Assembly (NCBI GenBank): GCA_017459985.1
Contig: JAFUBX010000002.1
Span: forward strand, 62,001-126,000
Direction of reading: 5' to 3'
Origin: Parasporobacterium sp.
GTDB lineage: Bacteria; Bacillota; Clostridia; Lachnospirales; Lachnospiraceae
DNA length: 64,000 bases
The notes beneath the pieces were generated by a model. The model had not been told where the DNA came from. It saw only the letters and a list, made by a program, of their open reading frames with translations, and did no database searches. How positions within the stretch are numbered: the first letter of the stretch is position 1; each line of letters starts with the position of its first letter. Made by a program: the position numbers and the translations under genes. Positions 41,773 through 50,182 of this stretch are shown here, in pieces.

Positions 41773-42525
41773 ATGTTAGCAATCGCACGAAAGACTATTA
41801 TCCGGGAACAGCTCCGGGAGCACAAAAGTGTGCGGATCACCGAGCTGGCCGAGCTTCTGAATGTCACCAACGAGACCATCCGAAGGGATCTCAGATCCAT
41901 GGAGAAGGACGGCGATCTGATCCGAACCCACGGAGGTGCCTATATCCTGGACGGGGTCCAGAATGATCTGGATCTTTCCACCCGGCAGTTCCTCCGGACC
42001 GGCGAGAAGGAGATCATCTCGGAAAAATGCAGTTCCATCATTCAGAATGGAGACTATATCTTCCTCGATGCTTCTTCCACCGCCTGGTTCATTGCCAGGG
42101 CGATCATGCACCGCAAGGTCTCCGTTTTAACCGTTTCCCTGGAAATCATCAATCTTCTTTCCACTTCCTCCACGATCCGGCTTTTCGCCGTAGGCGGAGA
42201 ATATTCTTCCTCCACAAAGAGCTTTACCGGCAACAGCGCCATCCAGAACCTGGAACATTACTACTTCGACAAGGCCTTTATCTCCTGCCGCAGTGTCAGC
42301 CTCGAAGCGGGTCTGACCGACACCAACGTGGATGATGCCATGCTGCACCGCCTCGCTCTGGCCCATGCCCATGAAAAATATCTGGCCATCGATAATTCCA
42401 AGCTGAACCGTGCCTCATTTGCAGGTATCGCTCCCGTGTCAGGTCTGGACGGGATCATCCTGGATCAGCCGTTTCCTGAGGACTGGGTCCGATACCTGAA
42501 TGAGCACTCTGTACAGATCTACTGA
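41773..42525 (+). CDS. DeoR-family transcriptional regulator
   Basis: The 250-residue regulator begins with a winged helix (RITELAELLNVTNETIRRDL, then LIRTHGGAYI). A phosphosugar-sensing DeoRC domain follows, with ADIFLDASST-like wording (YIFLDASSTAWFIARAI) and DKAFISCRSVSLEAGLTD. Such proteins are repressors released by a sugar phosphate. It lies on the forward strand between the BMC operon, which it diverges from, and mtnA, whose stop it overlaps by 7 nt. That makes it the probable specific regulator of both halves. An inducer such as a 5-deoxypentose phosphate or DHAP-type sugar phosphate is inferred. Confidence 0.92.
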   Translation: MLAIARKTIIREQLREHKSVRITELAELLNVTNETIRRDLRSMEKDGDLIRTHGGAYILDGVQNDLDLSTRQFLRTGEKEIISEKCSSIIQNGDYIFLDASSTAWFIARAIMHRKVSVLTVSLEIINLLSTSSTIRLFAVGGEYSSSTKSFTGNSAIQNLEHYYFDKAFISCRSVSLEAGLTDTNVDDAMLHRLALAHAHEKYLAIDNSKLNRASFAGIAPVSGLDGIILDQPFPEDWVRYLNEHSVQIY

Positions 42526-43640
42526 TCCTTTTTCTTATCAACGTATTTCTCCACCGGAAGGATCCCCATTTTCTCGAAGGATTCCTTAAAGGGCGCGTAG
42601 GCGATCCCTTTCTCTGTAATGATTCCGGTCACAAGGCTGTGGTCGGTAACATCGAACGCCGGATTGACAACGCCGACGCCCTCCGGCGCCATCCGCTCTT
42701 TGTACCACATTTCCGTGACTTCTTCCGGCTTTCTCTGTTCAATATGAATCTCGTCTCCCGATTCCATGGTCATATCGATGGTGGAAGACGGCGCGCACAC
42801 ATAGAAGGGGATCCCGTAATGTTTCGCAATGATCGCCACTCCGCTGGTCCCGATCTTATTGGCGAAATCGCCGTTGGCTGCCACCCGGTCGCATCCCACA
42901 AAGATAATACCGATTTTGCCGGATTTCATGGTATAGGAAGCCATGTTGTCGCACTGGACATACGTATCAATGCCTGCTGCCTGCATTTCATAGGCGCTCA
43001 GCCGGGCCCCCTGCAGCAAAGGTCTTGTCTCATCACAGTACACATGCAGATCCTTTTTAGGATCCCAGCCATGCTCCAGCGCGATATACATCGGCGCCAG
43101 GGCGGTGCCGTATTTGGCGGTGGCCAGTGTGCCTGCGTTGCAGTGGGTCATGATTCCCACGCCCTTCCCGATCTGTTCGAGAAGTTCAAATCCGTAAGCG
43201 CCGATATTCCTGCTGATCTGGATATCCTCCTCCCGGATCGCGTTCGCTTCATCCCGGAGACGGACCTTCATCTCTTCCACGCTCAGGCGGTCTTTCTCCG
43301 CCAGCAGTACACTGTGCATCCGGTTCAGGGCCCAGCTTAAATTGACTGCGGTGGGACGGGAGGAATTAATGTATTCCATGATCTTTGTGCATTCGGTGAC
43401 AAATTCCGCCATATCCGTGGTGGTCAGCTGATCCGCCAGGACATAATAGGCGTATCCCCCGGTCACGCCGATGGCCGGAGCTCCCCGGACCCTCAGGGAA
43501 TAAATGGCTTCCCAGATGTCTTCGGCGTTGTTGAGGGTCAGATATTTACAAACATTCGGTAATAAGGTCTGGTCAAGAATAATGATGTCTTTCTGATTCT
43601 CTGCCAGAACAACCGTATCAAGATTCAGAGCATTCTCCAT
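42519..43640 (-). CDS. mtnA: 5-Methylthioribose-1-phosphate isomerase
   Basis: The 373-residue enzyme isomerises 5-methylthioribose 1-phosphate to 5-methylthioribulose 1-phosphate. It matches MtnA throughout: LRVRGAPAIGVTGGYA (49-64), THCNAG with catalytic Cys167, CDETRPLLQGARLSAYE, and VGCDRVAANGD with catalytic Asp251. NKIGTSG follows. MtnA also accepts 5-deoxyribose 1-phosphate in DHAP-shunt organisms. It is last in the importer-mtnK-mtnA gene series and separated from mtnK by a long hairpin. None of the usual later methionine-salvage genes (mtnB, mtnC or mtnW/X, mtnD) is nearby. Confidence 0.95.
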   Translation of the reverse strand: MENALNLDTVVLAENQKDIIILDQTLLPNVCKYLTLNNAEDIWEAIYSLRVRGAPAIGVTGGYAYYVLADQLTTTDMAEFVTECTKIMEYINSSRPTAVNLSWALNRMHSVLLAEKDRLSVEEMKVRLRDEANAIREEDIQISRNIGAYGFELLEQIGKGVGIMTHCNAGTLATAKYGTALAPMYIALEHGWDPKKDLHVYCDETRPLLQGARLSAYEMQAAGIDTYVQCDNMASYTMKSGKIGIIFVGCDRVAANGDFANKIGTSGVAIIAKHYGIPFYVCAPSSTIDMTMESGDEIHIEQRKPEEVTEMWYKERMAPEGVGVVNPAFDVTDHSLVTGIITEKGIAYAPFKESFEKMGILPVEKYVDKKKDQ

Positions 43641-43684
43641 GATCTGCCGGTCCTTTCAAAAATATGCCGGAACTGTATGAAATC

Positions 43685-43733
43685 CCGGGAGTTCTGCAGA
43701 CGTTTCGTTTGACTCCTCTGCAGAACTTCCCGG
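43685..43733 (-). terminator. Intercistronic hairpin between mtnK and mtnA
   Basis: CCGGGAGTTCTGCAGA pairs with TCTGCAGAACTTCCCGG, a 16-bp stem with one bulged base. No long T-run follows, so it is more likely a processing or stabilising element than a full terminator. Confidence 0.6.
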
Positions 43734-43746
43734 AACCGATCAGTTC

Positions 43747-44961
43747 TTATGCATCTACTGTTTTCACTGCATCCTTCAGGGTATTCAGGAAGCATTTCCC
43801 GCAGTGCTTGTCAGCGCGGTTCATGATGTAGTCAATGGCTGCGGTGATGCAGATCCTTTCCGCGCGGGTCCGCTTCTGTTCATCCTGAATGGTGGTAAGA
43901 TCCTTGACATTTGCCATTCCCACGGTACGCCGGATCAGCTCCAGACCGGTCACGGCGGAGGTGTCTGCCAGGATCGTGCTCAGATAATATTCCTTATAGC
44001 CCGGAGTCTTGCACATCGTATCCGTGACATGCTCATCGAAATATTTCCCCAGCTTGTCCATGGTCATATTGATGACATCCACGATCACCGACTCGGTCCA
44101 TTTGCAGAAGTTAAGATCCTCTGAAACGTCTCCGTTGCACCATGCGAAAATAATATTGGCGATCACGTTGCCGATATCATATCCCATCGGTCCGTAGAAA
44201 CAGAATTCGGGATCAAATACCATGGTGGATTCGTCGTTAATAAAGATCGATCCGGTATGAAGATCTCCGTGGATCAGGGACTGGGCATTGGTCATGAAGT
44301 CCATTTTCAGCTTGGCGACTTCCAGCTTCAGCGGATCGTTTTCGTAGAGATGCTCTTTCACGAACTCCGCATTCGGCGGGTAGACATTGTTTCTTCCCTG
44401 TTCATCATTGTAGGGCTCGGTATAGACCAGCGCTTCTGTGATATCGCAGAGCTGCGGATTGATGAAGCTCTTCTGCAGAGCTTTCTTCTCCTGATGGTCC
44501 ATGACCACATCCGTGGTGCCCATCAGGACCTGGGCCATAAAGGTTGAGATCTGATCCGCAAATTTCGGATAGGTCTTATGCTCCAGCATTGCGGTCCGCA
44601 TGATGGCGTGATCCGACAGATCCTGCATGCAGCAGGTGCTCATAACCGTATCATAGCAGTAGATCTCCGGCACATAACCGGGGGCGAGTTTTCCCTGCAG
44701 GATCAGGATTTCGGATTCCACACGGTTGCGGTCGGTATCGATGTGCATGTCTTCGGAAATCCGCAGCGACACGCCCGCCTGCTTTACGATCACACTGTGG
44801 CCTTTGGCGTCCTGTACTTTGAATACATAGTTTAAGTTGCCGTCACCGATCTCTTTGCAGGTCATGGTATCGGCATCCCATTCCTTCTGGGGTACCTTGA
44901 GTCTGGCATATTCAATGACGTCAGGCTCCTTCATCAGAAAGTATTTACTGAAATCAGCCAT
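43747..44961 (-). CDS. mtnK: 5-Methylthioribose kinase
   Basis: The 404-residue kinase phosphorylates C1 of 5-methylthioribose using ATP. It has CKEIGDGNLNYVFKV, the MtnK nucleotide-loop signature, SLIHGDLHTGSIFI as catalytic loop and DPEFCFYGPMGYDIGNV as metal-binding DxE region. The length is normal for the family. An AAGGAGG ribosome site precedes the ATG. It follows the ABC permease by 15 nt, which ties the imported sugar directly to this kinase. In DHAP-shunt bacteria the same kinase also serves 5-deoxyribose. Confidence 0.95.
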   Translation of the reverse strand: MADFSKYFLMKEPDVIEYARLKVPQKEWDADTMTCKEIGDGNLNYVFKVQDAKGHSVIVKQAGVSLRISEDMHIDTDRNRVESEILILQGKLAPGYVPEIYCYDTVMSTCCMQDLSDHAIMRTAMLEHKTYPKFADQISTFMAQVLMGTTDVVMDHQEKKALQKSFINPQLCDITEALVYTEPYNDEQGRNNVYPPNAEFVKEHLYENDPLKLEVAKLKMDFMTNAQSLIHGDLHTGSIFINDESTMVFDPEFCFYGPMGYDIGNVIANIIFAWCNGDVSEDLNFCKWTESVIVDVINMTMDKLGKYFDEHVTDTMCKTPGYKEYYLSTILADTSAVTGLELIRRTVGMANVKDLTTIQDEQKRTRAERICITAAIDYIMNRADKHCGKCFLNTLKDAVKTVDA

Positions 44962-44976
44962 TTTTCAAAGACCTCC

Positions 44977-45978
44977 TTAGTCTTCCTTACTGGTTGCATA
45001 GGCTGCAACTAATGCCAGACAAAGAACCGCGCCTTTGACTGCAGGAAGGATGTAGTAAACAACACCGCACATGGTCATACCATTTTCCAGGACCGAGATC
45101 AGCAGGGCTCCGATGGCAGTCCCGATGGCGTTGTATTTCTCACGGCCGCCGATGCTTCGTCCGATAAATACGGCTGCCAGGGAGCTCATCAGGTAACTGT
45201 CAGATCCGTTGATCTGGGCTGCGGAGTTTCTGGAACAAACAACGATACCGCCGATGGCAATAAACAGTGCGGCGAACATACCGGCCATGAAACGCATTTT
45301 CTTGACATTGATACCGGACAGTTTGGCTGCGGTTTTATTGCCGCCCATTGCATACAGGTATCTGCCGTATTTGGTCCGCTCCAGAAGGATATAACAGATG
45401 GCCACGCAGATGACCATGATAATGATGATCCACGGGTCTTTACCAATTGCCTGTGTGGAGGGGGTCCAGCCGCTTGCCGGAGACAGATCGTCTCCCTTGA
45501 AGATCTTGGCCCAGCTGGCTGCTGTCATACCTGCGGATACGGCGCTGCCGCCGGTGTAGGCAAGACCGAGGCCCTGATGAACGAACTGCAGTGCGCAGGT
45601 TGCCAGCATATCCGGAACCTTGCAGACCAGGATCAGGAACATGGTAAGAAGATACATCACCATGGCAAATATAATGGTAAGAATGATACACAGCCACAGC
45701 GGCATTCCAAACCACAGGAAGAAGGATGCGAATACGTAAGCACAGAAGGTTCCCAGGGTACCGGCTGCCATATCAAATCCGTCCGGAGCCATGGATACCG
45801 TCGCTGCAAGTGCGAAGATCGTAACTGTTGACATGGAACGCAGGATGTTGATCAGGTTCGTGGTGGAGAAGAATGCCCCGCCTTTAATCATCGTAAAGAC
45901 AATGACTGAAAGGACCAGGACCAGAACTGCCGCCCAGTTCACCAGGATCTTTCCTGCACTTTTTTTGGAAGTTGTCAT
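44977..45978 (-). CDS. Ribose-type ABC transporter permease
   Basis: The 333-residue membrane protein is of the RbsC/BPD_transp_2 type with about 8-10 transmembrane segments. It carries AATVSMAPDGFDMAAGTLGT and GGNKTAAKLSGINVKKMRF, the conserved cytoplasmic loop of this family. It forms the channel for the substrate captured by the binding protein at 47754. The start is the ATG at 45978 (GGAGGA upstream) rather than an earlier in-frame codon. The single permease probably works as a homodimer. Confidence 0.93.
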   Translation of the reverse strand: MTTSKKSAGKILVNWAAVLVLVLSVIVFTMIKGGAFFSTTNLINILRSMSTVTIFALAATVSMAPDGFDMAAGTLGTFCAYVFASFFLWFGMPLWLCIILTIIFAMVMYLLTMFLILVCKVPDMLATCALQFVHQGLGLAYTGGSAVSAGMTAASWAKIFKGDDLSPASGWTPSTQAIGKDPWIIIIMVICVAICYILLERTKYGRYLYAMGGNKTAAKLSGINVKKMRFMAGMFAALFIAIGGIVVCSRNSAAQINGSDSYLMSSLAAVFIGRSIGGREKYNAIGTAIGALLISVLENGMTMCGVVYYILPAVKGAVLCLALVAAYATSKED

Positions 45979-46030
45979 TTTATAGTCCTCCGTTTTAAAA
46001 TCAATTATTAACAAAAGCGATTATCTGGTC

Positions 46031-47557
46031 TCACGCGAATGCTTCCTGTACTTCACCGGTGGAGTACCGCATGATCTCTGTTTCATTTGTATTTTTCGTT
46101 TCCAGCTCTGCCGTGATCCTTCCATCGAACATGACATACATACGGTCCGTGATGGAAAGCAGCTCCGAGTTCTCGCAGGTTGCATAGATAACGCAGTTTC
46201 CGTCCTTGGCGATCTGATTGATCAGACGGAAGATCTCCTGCTTGGCGCCGACGTCAACGCCCTTGGTGGGCTCATCAAAGATGTAAACATCGCTGTCTGC
46301 TGCCAGCCATTTTCCAACCGCCACCTTCTGCTGGTTACCACCGGAAAGAAATGCCACCTTCTGCCGGATCGACGGTGTCGCGATCTGCAGCTCATCCACG
46401 AAATGCTTTGCATTCTTGGCAGTGGCGATTTCACTTACAAAGGACAGCTTGCAGAACCGGTTCAGGGATGCGGCTGCCAGGTTGAAATTAACCGTCTCGG
46501 CAACAAGAACTCCTTCTTTCCGGCGCTCCTCAGGTACAAGAGCGATCCGGTTCTTTACGGCATCTGCCGGAATCTTGATCTTCAGTTCTTTCCCATTATA
46601 GGAAATCTTTCCGGAAGACGTCTTATATGCGCCGAACAGGGTCTTGCACAGCTCCGTCTTCCCGCCGCCTACCAGGCCGGCAAGACCGACGATCTCACCC
46701 TTGCGCACATACATATTAATATTTTTAACTTTGCCTTCTTTTTCCGTAAGGTTTTCAACGACAAAGGCTTTTTCTCCGATTTCACATATTTCTTTCGGGA
46801 AGTTCTCCTCAAAGGATCTTCCCAGCATTTTATCTACGATTTCCTTGGAAGTGGTCTCCTGAGTGATCGGTGTGGTATCTACGATCATTCCGCCTCTCAT
46901 GACGGTGTAGCTGTCGCAGATCCGGAGGACCTCATGAATCCGGTGCGTAATAAAAATGATGGCCATATTATGGGTCTCGCGGAGGTGCCTTACCACACGG
47001 AACAGTTCGTCGGTTTCCGAATCCGACAACGGAGCGGTGGGCTCGTCCAGGATCAGGAAATTACATTCATTCTGGATTGCTCTGGCAATCAGGACCATCT
47101 GCTTCTGCGCCAGGGAAAGGCTGCTGCAGATCCTTCTCACATCGATATCCACATTCAGCTGCTTCAGAACTTCCCTTGCCTCCCTGCGGATCCGGGTGTA
47201 GTTCATCAGGAGTTTTCCCTTCATGTTCATAACGATATCATTGAACATAACGTTTTCCGCCACGGTCAGGTTCGGTGCCAGAGCCATATCAACTTCCTGA
47301 TACACGATCTGGATCCCCAGCTTTTTGGCATCCACCGGATGTCTCAGCTCCACCGGACTTCCGTTATAAAGAACCTCACCGGTATATGTCGGATTGGCTC
47401 CTGCCAGGACCTTCATCAACGTGGATTTTCCGGCGCCGTTGGCCCCCATCAACGCATGGATCACGCCTGTGCTGATCTTGAAATTAATATCAGAGAGTGC
47501 TTTTACCCCAGGAAATTCTATTGAAACGTTTTTGGTCTCAAGAGTAATTTTTTCCAT
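46031..47557 (-). CDS. Ribose-type ABC transporter ATPase, two nucleotide-binding domains
   Basis: The 508-residue protein is RbsA-like with two ABC domains. The first has Walker A MGANGAGKSTLMK, signature SSLSLAQKQM and Walker B FLILDEPTAPL. The second has GLVGGGKTELCK, LSGGNQQKVAVGKW and VYIFDEPTKGVD. The degenerate second P-loop is usual in this family. It powers import of a free sugar. It lies 16 codons upstream of the permease. A spacer of nearly 200 nt with hairpins separates it from the binding-protein gene. Confidence 0.95.
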   Translation of the reverse strand: MEKITLETKNVSIEFPGVKALSDINFKISTGVIHALMGANGAGKSTLMKVLAGANPTYTGEVLYNGSPVELRHPVDAKKLGIQIVYQEVDMALAPNLTVAENVMFNDIVMNMKGKLLMNYTRIRREAREVLKQLNVDIDVRRICSSLSLAQKQMVLIARAIQNECNFLILDEPTAPLSDSETDELFRVVRHLRETHNMAIIFITHRIHEVLRICDSYTVMRGGMIVDTTPITQETTSKEIVDKMLGRSFEENFPKEICEIGEKAFVVENLTEKEGKVKNINMYVRKGEIVGLAGLVGGGKTELCKTLFGAYKTSSGKISYNGKELKIKIPADAVKNRIALVPEERRKEGVLVAETVNFNLAAASLNRFCKLSFVSEIATAKNAKHFVDELQIATPSIRQKVAFLSGGNQQKVAVGKWLAADSDVYIFDEPTKGVDVGAKQEIFRLINQIAKDGNCVIYATCENSELLSITDRMYVMFDGRITAELETKNTNETEIMRYSTGEVQEAFA

Positions 47558-47573
47558 TTAATAGTCCCTCCCG

Positions 47574-47684
47574 GTCAGGCAGTTGTCATGTGCCTGACGA
47601 CTTTATATGTACAGAGGGCTGCATCCCCTGTACATCAGTTCTTTTAAGAAGAAAGGGCGTCAAAGTAAACCTCCGACGCCCTTT
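47574..47684 (-). promoter_or_regulatory. Three hairpins between binding-protein and ATPase genes
   Basis: Perfect stems are AAAGGGCGTC/GACGCCCTTT (47652-47684), TGTACAG/CTGTACA with an inner GGG/CCC (47608-47634) and GTCAGGCA/TGCCTGAC (47574-47598). The first, 70 nt after the binding-protein stop, likely protects that mRNA or attenuates transcription, so the binding protein is made in excess. Confidence 0.6.
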
Positions 47685-47753
47685 ACACTTACTTTACTTT
47701 GTTAAATCAACTGTCTTGAACTTGTACTCTCTCATTGATTTATCCGGTATGGA

Positions 47754-48905
47754 TTAATGACCAAGCAGTTCAACCATCCAGTCGCAAGTCGGCATCCAGG
47801 ATGTATCGGAATAGGACTCTGCTGCTACCAGATCCAGATTCTCAATGGTGATGCCTTCCTGAGAAGTAACCTGCTCCTGAGTAACGATGGTGGAAGGAAT
47901 CTCCATCCATGCGCCGATTTCCGGATAGTAGCAGGAAGCTGCTTCGATATCTTCATACTGATCTGCTAATTCAAGAGCCAGAACACGGCATGCAAATTCG
48001 CCGTTCAGGTTCCAGTTTGTGGTAGCGCAGGCTTTCCACTGGGAATCCGGCTCCTGCATGAACTGAATATCCTCGTTGCAGATATCAACGGAAACCATCG
48101 GGATCTGACGATTGTTCTCTCTCAGTGCCTGATATACGCCCTGTGCATATGCATCATAGCAGCACCAGATACCATCGATATCATCATCGGAGTATTTAGC
48201 CAGAGTAGCTGTGGTAACGTCACGCATGGAAGAAGTTGCCTGCTGATCGTTTGAAGGAGCAATTCTTTCAACGGTCACGATCTTGCCTTCGTCAACATAC
48301 GGCTGATAGCCGACCTGACGACGATCGAACGGGCTGTTGTAGCCGGCACCCTGCTGAACCTGAAGAATGTTCAGAGGCTCACCTGCTGCGACCTTCTCAG
48401 CGTTCTCCGGAAGAGCCATGATAGCTTCAACCAGACCTGCTGCGAAGCCTGCATCCTGCTGGAAGAACTGGGTAACGCCATCGATCTTTGCTGTTTCGCC
48501 GTTTGCATCCTTGAACGGAGTATCGAAGGTAACGATCTTCAGATCCGGATACTGAGCAAGAATGTCAGAAATGTACTGCCAAGCATACTCCTGGCCGCCG
48601 TGGGAAAGCATCAGGCCGTCATAGCCGCCGGCTGCACACTGTGCAACGGTCTCCTGCCATGTCTCTGCATTGTCAGAGCAGAAGAAGGTATCAGCGGTCA
48701 TACCCAGCTTCTCAGCGGTGGACTCGAAATTGTCAGACCACATCTGGAAAATGGTTGCCGGGGTCATGAGCATGATGTAAGCAATCTTCTTTCCTGCTAC
48801 CGGTGACTCAACTGCTTCGCCTGCATTTGCTGCAACAGCTCCGCCTAAGATACCGATTGTCAGTACGCCTGCTAACAGCATAGCTGCAATTTTTCTTAAC
48901 TTCAT
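47754..48905 (-). CDS. Sugar-type ABC transporter substrate-binding protein
   Basis: The 383-residue protein has a signal peptide (MKLRKIAAMLLAGVLTIGIL, cleaved after AANA) and a periplasmic-binding-protein fold of the ribose/galactose class: GKKIAYIMLMTPATIFQMWS, YDGLMLSHGG, and IDGIWCCYDAYAQGVYQALR. It has no lipobox cysteine. It is the first gene of the importer-mtnK-mtnA operon and diverges from the PHP gene. Co-transcription with mtnK suggests 5-methylthioribose or another 5-deoxypentose as ligand; ribose-like sugars are the alternative. Confidence 0.92.
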   Translation of the reverse strand: MKLRKIAAMLLAGVLTIGILGGAVAANAGEAVESPVAGKKIAYIMLMTPATIFQMWSDNFESTAEKLGMTADTFFCSDNAETWQETVAQCAAGGYDGLMLSHGGQEYAWQYISDILAQYPDLKIVTFDTPFKDANGETAKIDGVTQFFQQDAGFAAGLVEAIMALPENAEKVAAGEPLNILQVQQGAGYNSPFDRRQVGYQPYVDEGKIVTVERIAPSNDQQATSSMRDVTTATLAKYSDDDIDGIWCCYDAYAQGVYQALRENNRQIPMVSVDICNEDIQFMQEPDSQWKACATTNWNLNGEFACRVLALELADQYEDIEAASCYYPEIGAWMEIPSTIVTQEQVTSQEGITIENLDLVAAESYSDTSWMPTCDWMVELLGH

Positions 48906-48939
48906 AAAACGAAACCTCCTTAAAAAATTAGTGTGAGAA

Positions 48940-48958
48940 TTTGGTAATTATTGCCAAA
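48940..48958 (-). promoter_or_regulatory. 19-bp near-perfect operator upstream of the importer operon
   Basis: On the reverse strand TTTGGCAATAATTACCAAA is symmetric in 8 of 9 positions per half. It lies 35-53 bp before the binding-protein start. The remaining spacer to 49154 carries no gene; a TTTACT-17-TAAAAA pair upstream of the dyad on the reverse strand is a possible promoter. Confidence 0.5.
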
Positions 48959-49154
48959 CTCTAAACTTTTACACCCTCGTTTTTAGCATATTTCGCCATC
49001 AAAGTAAAGGTGAATTTTTCCGCTTTTGTTCTATTTCATGTGTTTTTGTTGTTTTTATACAAAATTCTCCCTCCGCCATTATGCCTTTTTATTATTCGCC
49101 TTTCCGGCCGGCGGTTGCGGTAATGTGATTGAAGGATACGATAGGCCGAAGCAA

Positions 49155-49183
49155 TTGTGACATCGGAATTTTCGTATTATAAT
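49155..49183 (+). promoter_or_regulatory. Promoter of the PHP gene
   Basis: TTGTGA (49155-49160) and a perfect TATAAT (49178-49183) are exactly 17 nt apart. Confidence 0.72.
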
Positions 49184-49253
49184 AGGTGCGGTTTTATGTT
49201 TCAGGCACGGGGAGTATCCGTTACTTATATTAATAGGAAGAGAGGCTTTTAAG

Positions 49254-50165
49254 ATGCGCCGGGAGAATCATGTGATCGATCTGCATATGCACAGCGTCCA
49301 TTCTGACGGGACCTTCACTACGCAGGATCTGCTGAACATGCTGTGGGACAAGGATGTGGACATTTTCTCTTTTACGGATCATGACAGCATCGGCTGCTAT
49401 CAGGATCTTGAACAGGGAAAGGCCCGGCTGTATTCCGGCGTCACGCTGATCCCCGGGGTGGAGCTGACCTGCCAGGTGGGCGGGGAGCTGCGGGATATGC
49501 TGGGCTACGGGATCGATGTTTCCGTGATCGCAGAGTATCTGGACCGCAAATACAGTCCGGAAAACCGGATCCGCAAGCAGCAGCTGGTCCTGGAGCGATT
49601 CAAGGAGATCTGCCGGAAGAAGCATCTGACCTTTGATGAAAGCATCACGGCCAATGAAGGAAAAAAGGCGGAAGGATATACGGTCATGTTCATGGAACTG
49701 AACCGCCATCCGGAAAATATTGCCAAGTATCCGTTCCTGAATGACGCGACCCGCCTGTACTGGGATCATTTTACGAATCCGGAAAGCGAATTCTTTGTGG
49801 ACGAGACCTTCGATCTGCCTGATTTTGAAGAAGCGATCCGGGTCATCCATCAAGCCGGAGGAATGGCATTTGTGGCCCACCCCTATGTCTACGGACTGTC
49901 TGACAGGGATACGGAAGCCCTTGTCCGGTTTGCCGCCGACAAAGGGGCCGACGGCATGGAACTGAAGCACCAGTCGAACAGGGAAGGGCATGTGGAAAAA
50001 CTCCGCCGGATCGCAGAGAAGTATCAGTTGTATCTGAGCGGCGGCACGGATTTCCACGGATACAACAAACCGGGAATCAAGCTGGTCACCGCCTACGGCA
50101 ATATGCAAATGGACTTCCGGGATATGGAGCCCTGGTTCGGCCTGGTGAAAAAGGTCGAGGCATGA
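49254..50165 (+). CDS. PHP-domain phosphoesterase
   Basis: The 303-residue metal-dependent phosphoesterase shows all PHP motifs: DLHMHSVHSDGT, FTDHDS, IPGVELTCQV, VAHPYVYG and SGGTDFHGYNK. It resembles the YciV/RNase AM group, which removes phosphate from nucleoside 3',5'-bisphosphates and trims RNA 5' ends. It acts in the cytoplasm. It has its own promoter and converges on the sugar kinase gene. There is no reason to link it to the microcompartment beyond position. Confidence 0.9.
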   Translation: MRRENHVIDLHMHSVHSDGTFTTQDLLNMLWDKDVDIFSFTDHDSIGCYQDLEQGKARLYSGVTLIPGVELTCQVGGELRDMLGYGIDVSVIAEYLDRKYSPENRIRKQQLVLERFKEICRKKHLTFDESITANEGKKAEGYTVMFMELNRHPENIAKYPFLNDATRLYWDHFTNPESEFFVDETFDLPDFEEAIRVIHQAGGMAFVAHPYVYGLSDRDTEALVRFAADKGADGMELKHQSNREGHVEKLRRIAEKYQLYLSGGTDFHGYNKPGIKLVTAYGNMQMDFRDMEPWFGLVKKVEA

Positions 50166-50182
50166 ACCCCGGAAGCCGGTCC

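Noticed and set aside
42519..44961. Complete methionine salvage pathway
   Set aside because: Only mtnK and mtnA are present; dehydratase, enolase/phosphatase and acireductone dioxygenase genes are absent nearby, and an aldolase follows instead.
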